Assembly: GCA_015295835.1 (NCBI GenBank)
Contig: DVEG01000011.1
Location: 62,001-126,000 of the forward strand
From: Oscillatoriaceae cyanobacterium M7585_C2015_266
GTDB lineage: Bacteria > Cyanobacteriota > Cyanobacteriia > Cyanobacteriales > Oscillatoriaceae
Direction of reading: 5' to 3'
DNA length: 64,000 nucleotides
Shown: piece by piece, positions 46,527 through 56,110 of the stretch
Position numbering within the stretch: position 1 is the first letter of the stretch
Layout of the letters: every line of letters begins with the position of its first letter
The notes under the pieces: generated by a model
Told to the model about the DNA's origin: nothing
Database searches by the model: none
Seen by the model: only the letters and a program-made list of their open reading frames with translations
Translations under genes and position numbers: made by a program

Positions 46527-47837
46527 CTAATTTTTACCAGTGACAGACAATCCTTCCACAATCAGAGACGGAGTGTAACAAGAAGCGTTCCAGTCGGCGT
46601 CGCCTCCGATTTCAGCGACTTGCTTGAGAGCGGTATAGACATTGCCAGCCACCATCGTATCTTTAACACGCCCGATAATCTCGCCATTTTTAACGCGGTA
46701 GCCGAGATCGACATTAATAGAAAAGTCGCCAGAAATGCCAGCAGTACCGCCTAGCATCTGATCTACAACAATTCCGTCATCAATTTTGCTAATTAATTCT
46801 AGAAGCGAAAGACTTCCCTGCTCGATAAGGAAATTAAACAATCCGGGAGTGGGATAACTGCCCAAACCAGGGCGAAAACCATTGCCGGTAGTGCCGCTGC
46901 CCAGAGAGCGCCCGACAGTGCGATCAGTGTAAAATAACTGTAAAACTCCGTTTTGGATGAAAGTAAGGGAGCGGGTGGGGGTACCTTCATCGTCAAAAGG
47001 GCAGCTAAAGGGGCCGAGATTTGGCTCTTGACGAATAGTAAGAGTGCGAGAAAGGACTTGTTCGCCCAGGCGCTCGCTCCAAGGAGAAGCTTTTTCGATC
47101 ACCATTTTGCCATTGAGAGCGGCTGAAACAGTTCCCCAGAGCATATCAGCAGCTTTTGAAGTAAATAAAACCGGCACCCTGCCACTAGGAGGCGAAACAT
47201 TTTCTTTCGCCCACTGCAACCGTTGCAAAATCCGTTGAGCAATTTCTGCTGGAGCGAGATGTCCTCGCTGCGTTTGACCATCGCTGACATTGAGAAAGTC
47301 GTCGCCCCGCACCCATTCTGTTGACAGATAGCAACTCAATGTGGTATCAGTATAGCTGCAATCCAAACCAAGAGAATTGAGCAAGCGCGTAGATTCGATT
47401 TCGCAATCCCACTCTCCCGAACAGAGAACTTCTGGATAAGCCTCTCTAATTAAAGAAATAGCTTGTTTGCCCCAATTTAACAGCACTTCTACAGGTACTG
47501 TTTCTCCCAAATCCGGGTAAGCAGACTGTTGTGGTTCGTTAAGTTCTATAATTTCCGGTTGATTGAGTTCGCTGAGAGCTAAAGCGCGATCAACTAGGGC
47601 TTGGGGGTCAAATGGCCCGTAGGCCACTGCCAGACCCGGACGCCCATTTCGCCAAAGCCTAAGAGCTGTGCCTTCAGATTGAGTAATTTCCAGCTGCTTA
47701 ATTCGGTTAGCCTCAAAAAAGACAGGTTTAGACAGCGAGCGCGACTGATAAACTTCTGCTGCCTCAGCCCCAGACTTAGCTGCCAACTCCAGCAATTCCT
47801 CTGCCGAAGCTTCTATTTGCAAATTTTTAGACCCCAT
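46527..47837 (-). CDS. TldD/PmbA-family protease subunit (TldE-like)
   Basis: This 436-residue protein matches the PmbA/TldE branch: LGLDCSYTDTTLSCYLSTEW, the LFTSKAADMLWGTVSAALNG block, and the ending region GDFSINVDLGYRVKNGEIIG with VAGNVYTALKQVAEIGGDAD. TldD-TldE form a heterodimer, and in the known pair the zinc and catalytic motif belongs to TldD, so this subunit alone is probably non-catalytic. A tldD gene is not in the window. Known roles include peptide degradation and maturation of modified peptides. The Tab2 gene lies 76 bases upstream on the same strand. Confidence 0.9.
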   Translation of the reverse strand: MGSKNLQIEASAEELLELAAKSGAEAAEVYQSRSLSKPVFFEANRIKQLEITQSEGTALRLWRNGRPGLAVAYGPFDPQALVDRALALSELNQPEIIELNEPQQSAYPDLGETVPVEVLLNWGKQAISLIREAYPEVLCSGEWDCEIESTRLLNSLGLDCSYTDTTLSCYLSTEWVRGDDFLNVSDGQTQRGHLAPAEIAQRILQRLQWAKENVSPPSGRVPVLFTSKAADMLWGTVSAALNGKMVIEKASPWSERLGEQVLSRTLTIRQEPNLGPFSCPFDDEGTPTRSLTFIQNGVLQLFYTDRTVGRSLGSGTTGNGFRPGLGSYPTPGLFNFLIEQGSLSLLELISKIDDGIVVDQMLGGTAGISGDFSINVDLGYRVKNGEIIGRVKDTMVAGNVYTALKQVAEIGGDADWNASCYTPSLIVEGLSVTGKN

Positions 47838-47913
47838 AAGCCGATTTTAAAATTCAAATTTTAGATCTTAGATCTTTGATTGGATTCAACACCATCTAAA
47901 ACCTGAACTCAAT

Positions 47914-48783
47914 TTACGCTAAGTTGAGTTCCTGCAACAGCCAAAATCCGGCAAAAGATTGCGCTTGTGGAGCAGACTGAACTGCAATAAAATGCACCAT
48001 TTTCGCTTTTTGCTTAGCTTCTTCAAACCCCTTTGCTTCAGCTTGAGTTTCCGGCTCCGACAAATTGGCTAAAATCCAGGTATCATTAACTCCAGTTTCC
48101 AAAAGCAATCTTGCCGGCGGATTGCCATCCACCTTCAAAAAGGCTATTTCCATGCCAGACATCCAGGCAGCAATAGGCACCGCTCTAGGGGAAAAGATAA
48201 TAACTCCCGGCACCCGCGTTTCCGGAGCAATTCCCAACATTTTTAAGGGAAAAGCTTCACCAAAAGAAATATCCCATTCCGACATTTCCTCGAATGCCCC
48301 CGCTTCCAAAGTCACAAACGCCCATTTTTGCCCCTCCAAAGCATCTGGCAAGCGTTGGGGAGTCTGAGGCTGATAGCGAACAAAAGTCGAGGCAACAGCA
48401 GTAGGATCGAATCCTGGCTGTTGGGGGTAAAATTCTTGCATCCGCTTCTCTAGCCAGTGATTGAGAGCGATTGTGCGACGACTGGGCAAGGGAGTTAAAC
48501 CAATATCTTTGCAAGCTTTAGTAATCATATTGTTCATCTGGCGACGGAAAAAGCGAATTTTCGAGGGGGGTGCAGGAGCAGCAGCGAGCGCCTCCTCGAT
48601 AGCATTCCGCAGCCAGATAGAATTCACTTCTGTTGGCGGGCAAAACTTGCTAAAACGAAACAGCGACTCAGCATCCCGACAAGTCTCCAGCGGGCTTTCG
48701 CACACCACAACTTCCCACAGCTTCTTTTTCTCTTCATTCAACAGTGGACGAGAATAAAAATCCAGTTCCCAAACCGTGCCCAT
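47914..48783 (-). CDS. Tab2/Atab2-family RNA-binding protein
   Basis: This 289-residue protein begins MGTVWELDFYSRPLLNEEKK and carries VVCESPLETC, FFRRQMNNMITKACKDIGLT and PSRRTIALNHWLEKRMQEFY, blocks typical of the cyanobacterial and plastid Tab2 (DUF1092) family. In plastids Tab2 binds psaB mRNA and assists translation of photosystem I; in cyanobacteria the function is assumed to be similar. It is soluble and has no known catalytic motif. It is divergent from rtcA, with 100 bases between starts. Confidence 0.9.
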   Translation of the reverse strand: MGTVWELDFYSRPLLNEEKKKLWEVVVCESPLETCRDAESLFRFSKFCPPTEVNSIWLRNAIEEALAAAPAPPSKIRFFRRQMNNMITKACKDIGLTPLPSRRTIALNHWLEKRMQEFYPQQPGFDPTAVASTFVRYQPQTPQRLPDALEGQKWAFVTLEAGAFEEMSEWDISFGEAFPLKMLGIAPETRVPGVIIFSPRAVPIAAWMSGMEIAFLKVDGNPPARLLLETGVNDTWILANLSEPETQAEAKGFEEAKQKAKMVHFIAVQSAPQAQSFAGFWLLQELNLA

Positions 48784-48883
48784 GTTATGCAGTATAATAT
48801 CGCCTCATCATTCCTCCATAATAAATTTCAAAGGTATTTGTTTTTGTTTGAGTCAGACGAGGGCATCACAGCAAATAAATTAC

Positions 48884-49927
48884 ATGATAGAAATCAATGG
48901 CTCTTATGGCGAAGGGGGAGGGCAGATACTGCGTACCTCCCTTAGTTTAGCCGCTATTACCACTCAGCCAGTAAGATTTGAGCACCTACGGGCAAAACGA
49001 AAAACCCCTGGGCTAGCAGCGCAACACCTCACCAGTGTGCGGGCAGCAGCAGCAATTTGTCAAGCAAAAGTAAAGGGAGACGCCCTCGGTTCGACAGAGC
49101 TGGAATTCATTCCTGGCAGCCCTATCTGTGCCGGAAATTATACCTTTGAAGTGAATACGGCTGGGGCGATAATGCTAATTTTGCAGACGGTATTACTGCC
49201 TTTAGCACTTGCTCCTGGAAATTCTACAGTCATTCTGCGGGGAGGAACCCACGTCGAGTTTAGCCCTCCATTCCAATATATAGAGCAAGTCTACTTAAGA
49301 GCGCTCGCAGATATGGGTATCCAAGCTAACGTGCAACTCAATGCTTGGGGCTGGTATCCCAAAGGCGGAGGAGAAGTTGAATTGCAAGTTACGGGAAACA
49401 CTCACTTAACTGCAATCAACTTGCTCAACCGTGGCAACTTCCTGCAGGTAAGAGGCGTAGCAGCAGTAACAAACCTGCCTGCGCATATTCCCCAGCGGAT
49501 GGCAGCACGTGCTGAGAATTTACTCAGGGAGGCGAAACTCACAGGCAAAGTGCAACCCTTGCGGGAAAGAGGTATTGGAGCAGGAGCGGGGATTTTTCTT
49601 ACTGCTGATTACGAACATATTTCAGCGGGTTTCAGCGCTATAGGGCGTCTGGGAGTGTCTGCTGAAAAAGTAGCTGAGAAAGCAGTTGAGGAGTTATTAG
49701 ATTTTCACCGTAGCGGTGCGCCTGTTGACGTGCATTTAGCAGATCAATTATTATTGCCTGCAGCGTTAGCTTCCGAAAATAGCAAGTACCGAGCAGCAGA
49801 AATTAGTTTACACTTAAAGACGAATGCTTGGGTTATTGAGAAATTCGGGCTAGCGCGCATAATAATTGATGAAGAGGAAAAGGTGGTAGAGATTGCACCT
49901 TTCCCTAGGAAAATGATTAAGGCATAA
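48884..49927 (+). CDS. rtcA: RNA 3'-terminal phosphate cyclase
   Basis: This 347-residue enzyme converts RNA 3'-phosphate to a 2',3'-cyclic phosphate using ATP. I chose ATG 48884 (MIEINGSYGEGGGQILRTSL), since the frame upstream from 48776 is unlike the family. The signature GSYGEGGGQILR and the RGGTHVEFSPP block are present, and the adenylated His is His284 in VDVHLADQLLLPAAL. The length is normal. rtcB and the regulator rtcR are not near it. Divergent from the Tab2 gene, and its 3' end overlaps GH57 by 11 bases on the opposite strand. Confidence 0.94.
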   Translation: MIEINGSYGEGGGQILRTSLSLAAITTQPVRFEHLRAKRKTPGLAAQHLTSVRAAAAICQAKVKGDALGSTELEFIPGSPICAGNYTFEVNTAGAIMLILQTVLLPLALAPGNSTVILRGGTHVEFSPPFQYIEQVYLRALADMGIQANVQLNAWGWYPKGGGEVELQVTGNTHLTAINLLNRGNFLQVRGVAAVTNLPAHIPQRMAARAENLLREAKLTGKVQPLRERGIGAGAGIFLTADYEHISAGFSAIGRLGVSAEKVAEKAVEELLDFHRSGAPVDVHLADQLLLPAALASENSKYRAAEISLHLKTNAWVIEKFGLARIIIDEEEKVVEIAPFPRKMIKA

Positions 49928-52148
49928 TCAGAGGAATTAAACCGTTTTCCAGTACTGATTCGCAAAAGCGATCGCCCTCAGAAAGTAGCAACACTATTCG
50001 CAATGCCCAATCAGGCTGGGTTGGCAAATCCGCCCAAGGAACTGCTATTTCCAAAAACTTGCCAAGCGCAATTTGTGCTCTTCCGGCACGAGGGTGCCAC
50101 TGAAAATTTTCTCCTGCTTCTTCAAACAAAAATGTTTGCGTCAGAAAATTAATTTGTAAATGATTGTGGTATAAGTAATTCAAAGGAGGAAAGTCTGGCA
50201 GCCCTCGCAGAGGAATCGGACTATTGTGCATTGGCTTATCAACATAATACCACAATATATTCAATTCTGGCGGGCAGTCTTTTCCGGGACGAATGCCATT
50301 TTGAAAATCGACACGCAGATAGAAATTGACGTGATCAACACCGTACCAGATGCGTTGAATAGCCGAACTGCGGTGCATAGTGCCCCGTGCTCCGCCGACT
50401 TCAATGCGCCCTGCTTTATCCCAATCTTGTTCGTTATCGAAACCGTCAATTATCGGACTGATATAACTTTCCGGTGGGCGCTCGCCTCGTATTTCGTGAG
50501 CTTCTACTGGATGTTGAATTTCTTCTGGTATTGGTTCTCCCAAAGCTTGATATAGCGCCGCTAAATGTTCGCGGAATAGTTGATCGAAAATAGCATCCTG
50601 ATTAGAAGAATGCCCCTCCCCAAACCACCAGAACCAGTCAGAACCTTCTGCTGCATAGAGTGCTTCCCATGCTTCCGGATTATTTTCTTCTGTTGCTTCT
50701 GGATGATTAGCTAACACTTGTCGTGCTTTGGCGAGCAAATCCCAGGCACGATTTTTTGCTGGCTCGCCAATCCAAGTAGTTAAATTGCCATCCACCCAGG
50801 AACCGCTGTGCAGTTGAGAAGAAGGAAGAGTTGCGGTTGGTGGGAATTGTTCGATAAATTCAGAAACTGTTACTAATTTTATATTTGGTTCTTCGCTCAA
50901 AGTATTATAGAGGGCTTCTAAGAATGGTTTGCCATCTTGTGGGTAGAATTCCCAACAATTTTCTCCATCTAGAGCGATCGTTACTAACCAGGGATATTCA
51001 AGTGCCGTAGTATCTTCTGCTTGTCGGAGTTTGAGAGTGCGAGCGATCGCTTCTAAATGTCCCACCAAATCTGCCGCTGCCTTTTTTGCAGGCATCGAGC
51101 CATATGTAAACCCGATTAAATCCGAAAGTCGGTGATCCCGAAATACAATTACTAAATCATCGAATTCCGTTTGCAACCGATAGGGGCGATACAAAGTTTC
51201 CGGTTCATACACATTTCCCGCACCATCACGGTGGAAAAAAGTTTTTAGTGTCCACCCCAAAATTGCCTCATCTGAACACAGCCACTTAAACCCTTGTTCA
51301 GCAATATAAGGCAATATTTCTGGGCTGACAGCTTGTTCTGAAGGCCATAAGCCACGTGGTTGACGGCCAAACCGTTCTTTATACATATCCCAGGCTTTTC
51401 GTAAATGCCGGGGAATATCTTCTGCCCATTGGAAGCGATGCTCTGGCAATTTCATATCAGGAACCGCCACTCGCCCCACATTACTATCTGCCAACAAAGG
51501 TAAAATTGGGTGGGTATATGGTGAAGTCGTCACTTCCAACTGCCCTGCATCCTGCATTTGGCGGTGTTGGGGCAAGATTTTGCTTATAATTTCCCGTTGT
51601 TTAGAATAGATACGCTGGCGCTCAGCTAAAGTAAAATTTCGTCCTTTTTTCAGCCACTCAGCTATTTCCGGATCATCCCAAAACAGAGGGTCGAGCCAAG
51701 CCAGGTTGTGCCAAGCCAGCAAATCGCTGTAATCTTCTGGTGTCCAATTTTCCCGACACCATGCCCTTCCTTTTTCTTGTCTTTGTTCGTAGAGTTCGGC
51801 ATAACGAGGATGGGGAGCTATTAAATTGTGGTGGTTAGCATCAAAAAAATGCTCAATTACATATTCTTGTTCTTTCTCTGTCAAATGTTCCGCTGGTTTC
51901 AGACTCAGCTTTAAATATGGATCAAACGCTTTCCCTGCAACGTAATCGTCTAACTGCATAATTAATGAAGGCACTAGGTTTACTGTTTGATGCAGTTTAG
52001 GGTAGCGTTCTAATAAAAGTACCAGATCGAGATAATCTTTCGTACCGTGCAGACGTACCCACGGCAGCCGATATTCCCCGCCGATGCGGCTTTTGTAGAG
52101 GGGTTGATGCTGGTGCCAGATGAAAGCGACGTAGAGCGGATGGGGCAT
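49917..52148 (-). CDS. Glycoside hydrolase family 57 protein (amylopullulanase-like)
   Basis: This 743-residue protein starts MPHPLYVAFIWHQHQPLYKS, the GH57 region 1 HQHQP. Region 3 with the nucleophile Glu is LWPSEQAVSPEILPYI, and the acid Asp is likely in ALDGENCWEFYPQDGKPF. GH57 enzymes are retaining alpha-glucan hydrolases or branching and 4-alpha-glucanotransferase enzymes; the exact activity cannot be chosen here. The C-terminal 170 residues (IDGFDNEQDWDKAGRIEVGG to LPTQPDWALRIVLLL) look like a beta-rich carbohydrate-binding or DUF-like module. No signal peptide, so probably cytoplasmic glycogen metabolism. Confidence 0.92.
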   Translation of the reverse strand: MPHPLYVAFIWHQHQPLYKSRIGGEYRLPWVRLHGTKDYLDLVLLLERYPKLHQTVNLVPSLIMQLDDYVAGKAFDPYLKLSLKPAEHLTEKEQEYVIEHFFDANHHNLIAPHPRYAELYEQRQEKGRAWCRENWTPEDYSDLLAWHNLAWLDPLFWDDPEIAEWLKKGRNFTLAERQRIYSKQREIISKILPQHRQMQDAGQLEVTTSPYTHPILPLLADSNVGRVAVPDMKLPEHRFQWAEDIPRHLRKAWDMYKERFGRQPRGLWPSEQAVSPEILPYIAEQGFKWLCSDEAILGWTLKTFFHRDGAGNVYEPETLYRPYRLQTEFDDLVIVFRDHRLSDLIGFTYGSMPAKKAAADLVGHLEAIARTLKLRQAEDTTALEYPWLVTIALDGENCWEFYPQDGKPFLEALYNTLSEEPNIKLVTVSEFIEQFPPTATLPSSQLHSGSWVDGNLTTWIGEPAKNRAWDLLAKARQVLANHPEATEENNPEAWEALYAAEGSDWFWWFGEGHSSNQDAIFDQLFREHLAALYQALGEPIPEEIQHPVEAHEIRGERPPESYISPIIDGFDNEQDWDKAGRIEVGGARGTMHRSSAIQRIWYGVDHVNFYLRVDFQNGIRPGKDCPPELNILWYYVDKPMHNSPIPLRGLPDFPPLNYLYHNHLQINFLTQTFLFEEAGENFQWHPRAGRAQIALGKFLEIAVPWADLPTQPDWALRIVLLLSEGDRFCESVLENGLIPLIMP

Positions 52149-52408
52149 TTGGTTATAGTAAATAATAAACTGGTTTCCGGCAGGCAGGAAATTTTTTCAG
52201 GTAACATTTCCCTGCCCTTTTTAGGATTCTTTTTTCAATCTATCGGAAAACTACTTTTGCAGAGCAGTATTCTTTTGTAATTACTCTTTTCTTAAACATT
52301 TATATTTTCTTTGTTTTTTATCCCTAAATCTCCAAGAGCCGGCAAATCTTAAAAAAAGAATAGAGGCGATCGCAATGGGGGGTGAAAGAGCGATCGCCCC
52401 TAACAAAC

Positions 52409-52651
52409 CTACATAACTTGTTCTACTTCAGCAATTTCCGGGATAGCTTCCCGCAGTTTGCGCTCAATTCCCATTTTTAGAGTCATAGTCGAGCTAGGGC
52501 AAGAGCCGCAGGCTCCTTGCAGGCGCAGCTTAACAACAGGACCATCTAATTCTACCAATTCCACATTGCCGCCATCTGCCATCAGGTAGGGGCGCAGTTC
52601 ATTGAGAACACTTTCAACATTTTCGCGGGTGAGTGCCAGAGTTGCAGACAT
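52409..52651 (-). CDS. nfu: Nfu-type iron-sulfur cluster scaffold protein
   Basis: This 80-residue protein is a stand-alone NifU C-terminal domain. The motif [18 protein letters not shown] holds Cys48 and Cys51, the CxxC that binds a 4Fe-4S cluster at a dimer interface. The cyanobacterial form (also called NfuA/CnfU) donates clusters to photosystem I and other targets. The length is typical. A long structured leader with a good promoter lies upstream at 52652-52960. Confidence 0.93.
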   Translation of the reverse strand: MSATLALTRENVESVLNELRPYLMADGGNVELVELDGPVVKLRLQGACGSCPSSTMTLKMGIERKLREAIPEIAEVEQVM

Positions 52652-53031
52652 AACTTTCCTCGCAGAATCTTACTTAATGTACTTGATATACTTGCAATTT
52701 TATCCCATGAATGCTCCTCCAGCTGCTGACGCGAGGTAGCGGTGTCTTCTGGGAACTTTTGCCCAGCAACACCCCGTGGGGGCTAAATGAAACGACTAAA
52801 TGAAACCTTTACCTGCACTCCATGGTGTATTAACTGACTCACTTAGGATTTACAGGGTGTTTCGCCCTCACCAAAGAGCTCATGTCTTCGGGTTGTTCGG
52901 AATCAATGTTTTGCCCTTTACCGTCCCCATCGCTGCGTACAGAAAGATTATACCACAAACTTACTTCTCATTACTGCACCCTTTACCCCCACCTGCTTTA
53001 CAAGGATGGGGGGAGTGCGGGCTAATTTTGT
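52652..53031 (-). other. Structured region upstream of nfu: candidate long leader or small RNA
   Basis: Read on the minus strand: an extended -10 TGGTATAAT (52947-52955), a predicted start near 52940, and a possible 16-residue frame (52930-52880, MGTVKGKTLIPNNPKT). Next come a CGAAACA-loop hairpin (GGG/CCC near 52858), a direct repeat GTTTCATTTAG twice (52783-52806) and the palindrome CCCCACGGGG (52772-52781). A hairpin at 52741-52773 pairs GGTGT with ACACC and CTGGG with CCCAG, and an SD-like GGAGGA lies close to nfu. No terminator T run is seen before nfu. A riboswitch-like leader, a free small RNA and a degraded mobile-element end are all possible. Confidence 0.45.
52947..52955 (-). promoter_or_regulatory. 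Extended -10 promoter for the nfu leader
   Basis: On the minus strand the sequence is TGGTATAAT, a full TGn-TATAAT match. The -35 region is weak, as is common for extended -10 promoters. The predicted start is about 290 bases before the nfu ATG. Confidence 0.55.
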
Positions 53032-53682
53032 TCAAACAGCCACAGGTTCAAGCAGTTTAACATTGGAAAAGTTAAACTCCGTCGTTATCACCTGTCCATT
53101 TTCCTTGGCATAGACTACTTGCCGCGTCAACACATAATAGTCGCCTACTTTCTCGTAAGTATCCTCAAATTGAAGTTCGCGCAGCAACTCACCCGTCTGG
53201 GAATTGCGGAAAACCGCGTCATAGCGTTTAGCCAAATAGCCTTCTGGAGTTGGCAAACTTTCTTGAGTGTTAATAGTGAAAGCCATTCGCCCCATCACCC
53301 GGCTAACTTGGCAGATTTCTTTGCCTCGAATTTTATAGTTGGAGCCCATCGCATCTCCCGTGACGAGAATCTCGATTGCACCTGTTTCGTCAGTAGAGCC
53401 GACACTAAAGCTATTTTTCCCGTGGGCTTCTTCGAAGGCGCTGCGTTTGCGGTGCGTCACCACATCTCGCAACTGATTGTAAATGCTTTGCTGCACTTCT
53501 TCGTTTTCGATGCCGGTGACTTCCACACTTAGATCGGGATTAATAACAATTTTGCCAGTATAGACTTCATCACCTTGCTTGAGGGTAACATCTGCCCTGT
53601 AGCCGGGAAAGTTATTATCCCAAGTGTAGCGATTTTCGTAAGCGGCTCGAAATAAATCGCGAGCGTTAAGTTGCTCGGTCAT
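53032..53682 (-). CDS. DUF3386 family protein
   Basis: This 216-residue soluble protein begins MTEQLNARDLFRAAYENRYT and has WDNNFPGYRADVTLKQGDEV, GDAMGSNYKIRGKEICQVSR and MGRMAFTINTQESLPTPEGY. I recognise these as the cyanobacterial DUF3386 family. It appears to be a beta-rich protein without a known catalytic motif or signal peptide. It stands alone between nfu and a histidine kinase gene. Confidence 0.85.
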   Translation of the reverse strand: MTEQLNARDLFRAAYENRYTWDNNFPGYRADVTLKQGDEVYTGKIVINPDLSVEVTGIENEEVQQSIYNQLRDVVTHRKRSAFEEAHGKNSFSVGSTDETGAIEILVTGDAMGSNYKIRGKEICQVSRVMGRMAFTINTQESLPTPEGYLAKRYDAVFRNSQTGELLRELQFEDTYEKVGDYYVLTRQVVYAKENGQVITTEFNFSNVKLLEPVAV

Positions 53683-53808
53683 GGAACCCTCTGAGTTTCT
53701 ACAACTTATTTTATTCTAATTTTATTAAATGTAAAGAAAAGTTCGGTTATCCGTCATCAATCGAGCCTTTGATGAGTTTAGCCATCCCTAAAAAAGCTGT
53801 TTTTTGTA

Positions 53809-55635
53809 TCACATTTCCAGCAACAAGTCAAGAGAATCAGTGCCGGGTTCAGAAATCATTACTGGTTCTTGGTAAAGGAGAATAGTGAAAGTGACCGTCG
53901 AGCCTAGCCCCTCGCCCATGCTATAAAAATTGATAGTTCCTCCCATTGCTTCTATAAGTTTTTGAGAAATAGCAAGACCCAAACCTGTGCCACCATATTG
54001 ACGGGTGCGGGAACTGTCTACTTGTGAAAAAGATTGAAACAATCGGTCTTGTTTGTCCAGAGGTACGCCAATGCCAGTATCGGCGACTCGGATGACAACC
54101 ATGCCAGGGAATTCTTGATTTTGAAATATAACTTTTTGACGTACTACTTCGGCACTGATACTGACACCGCCTTCATGGGTAAATTTTATTGCATTGCCTA
54201 CCAGATTTAACATTACTTGTAAAAGCCGCTGGTAGTTGCCGAAAACTAGAATTTCGTCATAAGTTTGTGGTTTTTTGATTTGGTAGTATAAATTTTTTTG
54301 TTCAGCTTGGGGTTGGGTGTGATGAGCGACGGCATCTAGCAGCTCATTGAGTTTGACGGGGCTAAAATCGATCTGCATTTTGCCGGCTTCGATTTTAGCG
54401 ATATCTAAAACGTCGTTAATGATATTGAGCAAGTGCAGGGCGGAGCGATAGGCTTCGGAGATAAATTCTTGTTGTTCTTCAGGATCGTCTGCCATGCCAT
54501 CGGAGATGAGTTTAAGAAAGCCGATGATGCCGTTGAGGGGTGTGCGCAATTCGTGGGAGGTATTGGCGAGAAATTCGCTTTTGAGGCGGGATACTGCTTC
54601 TGCTTGTTCGCGGGCTTCTTGGAGTTGCTTGTAAAGGAGGGCGTGAGCGACCGCCGTGCCCACTTGTTCGGCTAATTCTTGTACGAATTCGATTTCCGCG
54701 ACGCTCCAGGGGCGGGATTTATCGCATTGGTACAAGCCAATCAGACCGTTAGCCCGCTCTTGGTAACAAGTGGCCACTAACAGCAGTGATTGGTTGCCGA
54801 ACTCATTAGCGGGTACTTGTTCGACGGCGACAGGCTGCAAACTAGCGAGCGCTCGCTGCAAGTATGGTTCCGATGCCAGTTGCAATTTTTGCCCCAACAT
54901 TGAAACAAACGGTTCTTGGCGGTACTCGGCAATCACCTGCACGAAATTAGCTGTATCTTTGTAGGAACAGACGATACACCGAGAAACCCCCATTGCTTGT
55001 CCGAGTTCTTGAGCGGTTTGCTGGCATATTGTCTCGAAATCGAGGGTGCGACGAATATCGCGAGCGATTTTACTGAGTAACTTCTGATATAGTTCTGCTG
55101 CTGGTGGCAGAGTGCGGCGGATGCTGCCTACTATTTCGCTCAACAGTTTTTGATGTAAGTCCCAGCCATTTACCTTTAAAATCAATTCAGTTTCTTCGCG
55201 GCTGCGCTCGCTTTTTTGAATCCAGCCTGCGGGAGATATTTGCCGCCCCATTACCAGAACCGTATTCACTGCCTCAGTGGGGTTCATAATTGGGCTTACA
55301 ATCAGATCGAAAATAAGATAATTTTCCCCCACCCTGAAAGGATAGCTAAACCTTTCTGGAATCAAACTTTCTAAAACCCGCCGTATTCTTTCCAGATAGG
55401 GTACAGGTGCCACTGGCATAAACATTTCCGTCATCCGGCTGCCCACTACCCTTTGTGCTTCTACACCGTATTGCTTTGCCTGTTGCCAGTAAAAAGATTT
55501 ACATAAACCAGTTGCATCTTGGGTGAATGCCAATTCAGCGCCCAGAGACTGCAAGGGGCTAGAATTATCTTCCCCTTTAGGTACCAACCCTGATGTTTCA
55601 GCAACAGAAGTATGGAAATCAGCCTCTGAAGTCAT
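53809..55635 (-). CDS. PAS-GAF sensor histidine kinase
   Basis: This 608-residue cytosolic kinase has a PAS-like N-terminus (about 30-135), a short repeated element ([17 protein letters not shown] and [13 protein letters not shown], about 165-195), a GAF domain (about 195-335), a coiled linker ([20 protein letters not shown]) and HisKA with His361 in [16 protein letters not shown]. The HATPase part has [20 protein letters not shown] and [15 protein letters not shown]. The GAF lacks a cysteine at the bilin position. There is no receiver or adjacent response regulator, so it is an orphan kinase. Confidence 0.93.
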   Translation of the reverse strand: MTSEADFHTSVAETSGLVPKGEDNSSPLQSLGAELAFTQDATGLCKSFYWQQAKQYGVEAQRVVGSRMTEMFMPVAPVPYLERIRRVLESLIPERFSYPFRVGENYLIFDLIVSPIMNPTEAVNTVLVMGRQISPAGWIQKSERSREETELILKVNGWDLHQKLLSEIVGSIRRTLPPAAELYQKLLSKIARDIRRTLDFETICQQTAQELGQAMGVSRCIVCSYKDTANFVQVIAEYRQEPFVSMLGQKLQLASEPYLQRALASLQPVAVEQVPANEFGNQSLLLVATCYQERANGLIGLYQCDKSRPWSVAEIEFVQELAEQVGTAVAHALLYKQLQEAREQAEAVSRLKSEFLANTSHELRTPLNGIIGFLKLISDGMADDPEEQQEFISEAYRSALHLLNIINDVLDIAKIEAGKMQIDFSPVKLNELLDAVAHHTQPQAEQKNLYYQIKKPQTYDEILVFGNYQRLLQVMLNLVGNAIKFTHEGGVSISAEVVRQKVIFQNQEFPGMVVIRVADTGIGVPLDKQDRLFQSFSQVDSSRTRQYGGTGLGLAISQKLIEAMGGTINFYSMGEGLGSTVTFTILLYQEPVMISEPGTDSLDLLLEM

Positions 55636-55873
55636 ATTTTTTCTTTCTTTTTATTTTGAGTCCCGAATAGGATTCGGTCATCCCAGGGCAGCATCTTGGT
55701 CTAAAGTATAGCAAGCCCTTCTGGTGCCCACCTGCAGAGTGCGTCTCATCTTTATTTTACTGCGGTTTTTCTTTAGAAAGCGAGCGCCACCCATTGCGTA
55801 ATTAAACAGGTGAGCGGCGCATTTGCTGCACCGCCTAATCCTATTTCCTAGTTCCTAGTTCGATTTACTCATT

Positions 55874-56110
55874 TCAATCATTCCATTCGCCTCTTGGCGG
55901 CACTGGCGGATTTCGTAACAGATTCCGACTTAGTTCTCGTTCCGACTGAATTTCACCGCGAAGCCATTGACGTAGGGCTGTTTCAATGACTCTGCTCGTA
56001 TCATTGGTTAGGTGCTGAACTTGTTCTAGAAGTTCAGAATCGATGTGGATAGAAACTTCTACCTTTTCCGAGGAGCGACGTTTATCAACACCATGCTCAT
56101 TCATCATCAA
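55874..56110 (-). CDS. CcdA-like ribbon-helix-helix antitoxin, orphan
   Basis: This 78-residue protein starts MMMNEHGVDKRRSSEKVEVS (several Mets could be the start). The EVSIHIDSELLEQVQHL segment is the ribbon-helix-helix DNA-binding part. The C-terminal RELSRNLLRNPPVPPRGEWN is the toxin-neutralising-type tail seen in CcdA-family antitoxins. No toxin gene follows it; the next 238 bases downstream hold no open frame of the right kind. It may be a free regulator or a decayed toxin-antitoxin pair. Confidence 0.7.
   Translation of the reverse strand: MMMNEHGVDKRRSSEKVEVSIHIDSELLEQVQHLTNDTSRVIETALRQWLRGEIQSERELSRNLLRNPPVPPRGEWND

Noticed and set aside
52740..52960. Remnant of an IS200/IS605-type insertion sequence or its guide RNA
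   Set aside because: The repeats and hairpins are reminiscent, but no transposase or TnpB sequence remains and the promoter points to nfu, so I kept the neutral leader or small-RNA call.
52800..53060. 86-residue plus-strand open frame
   Set aside because: It lies wholly over the structured nfu leader and the DUF3386 gene end, and its composition does not look like a protein.
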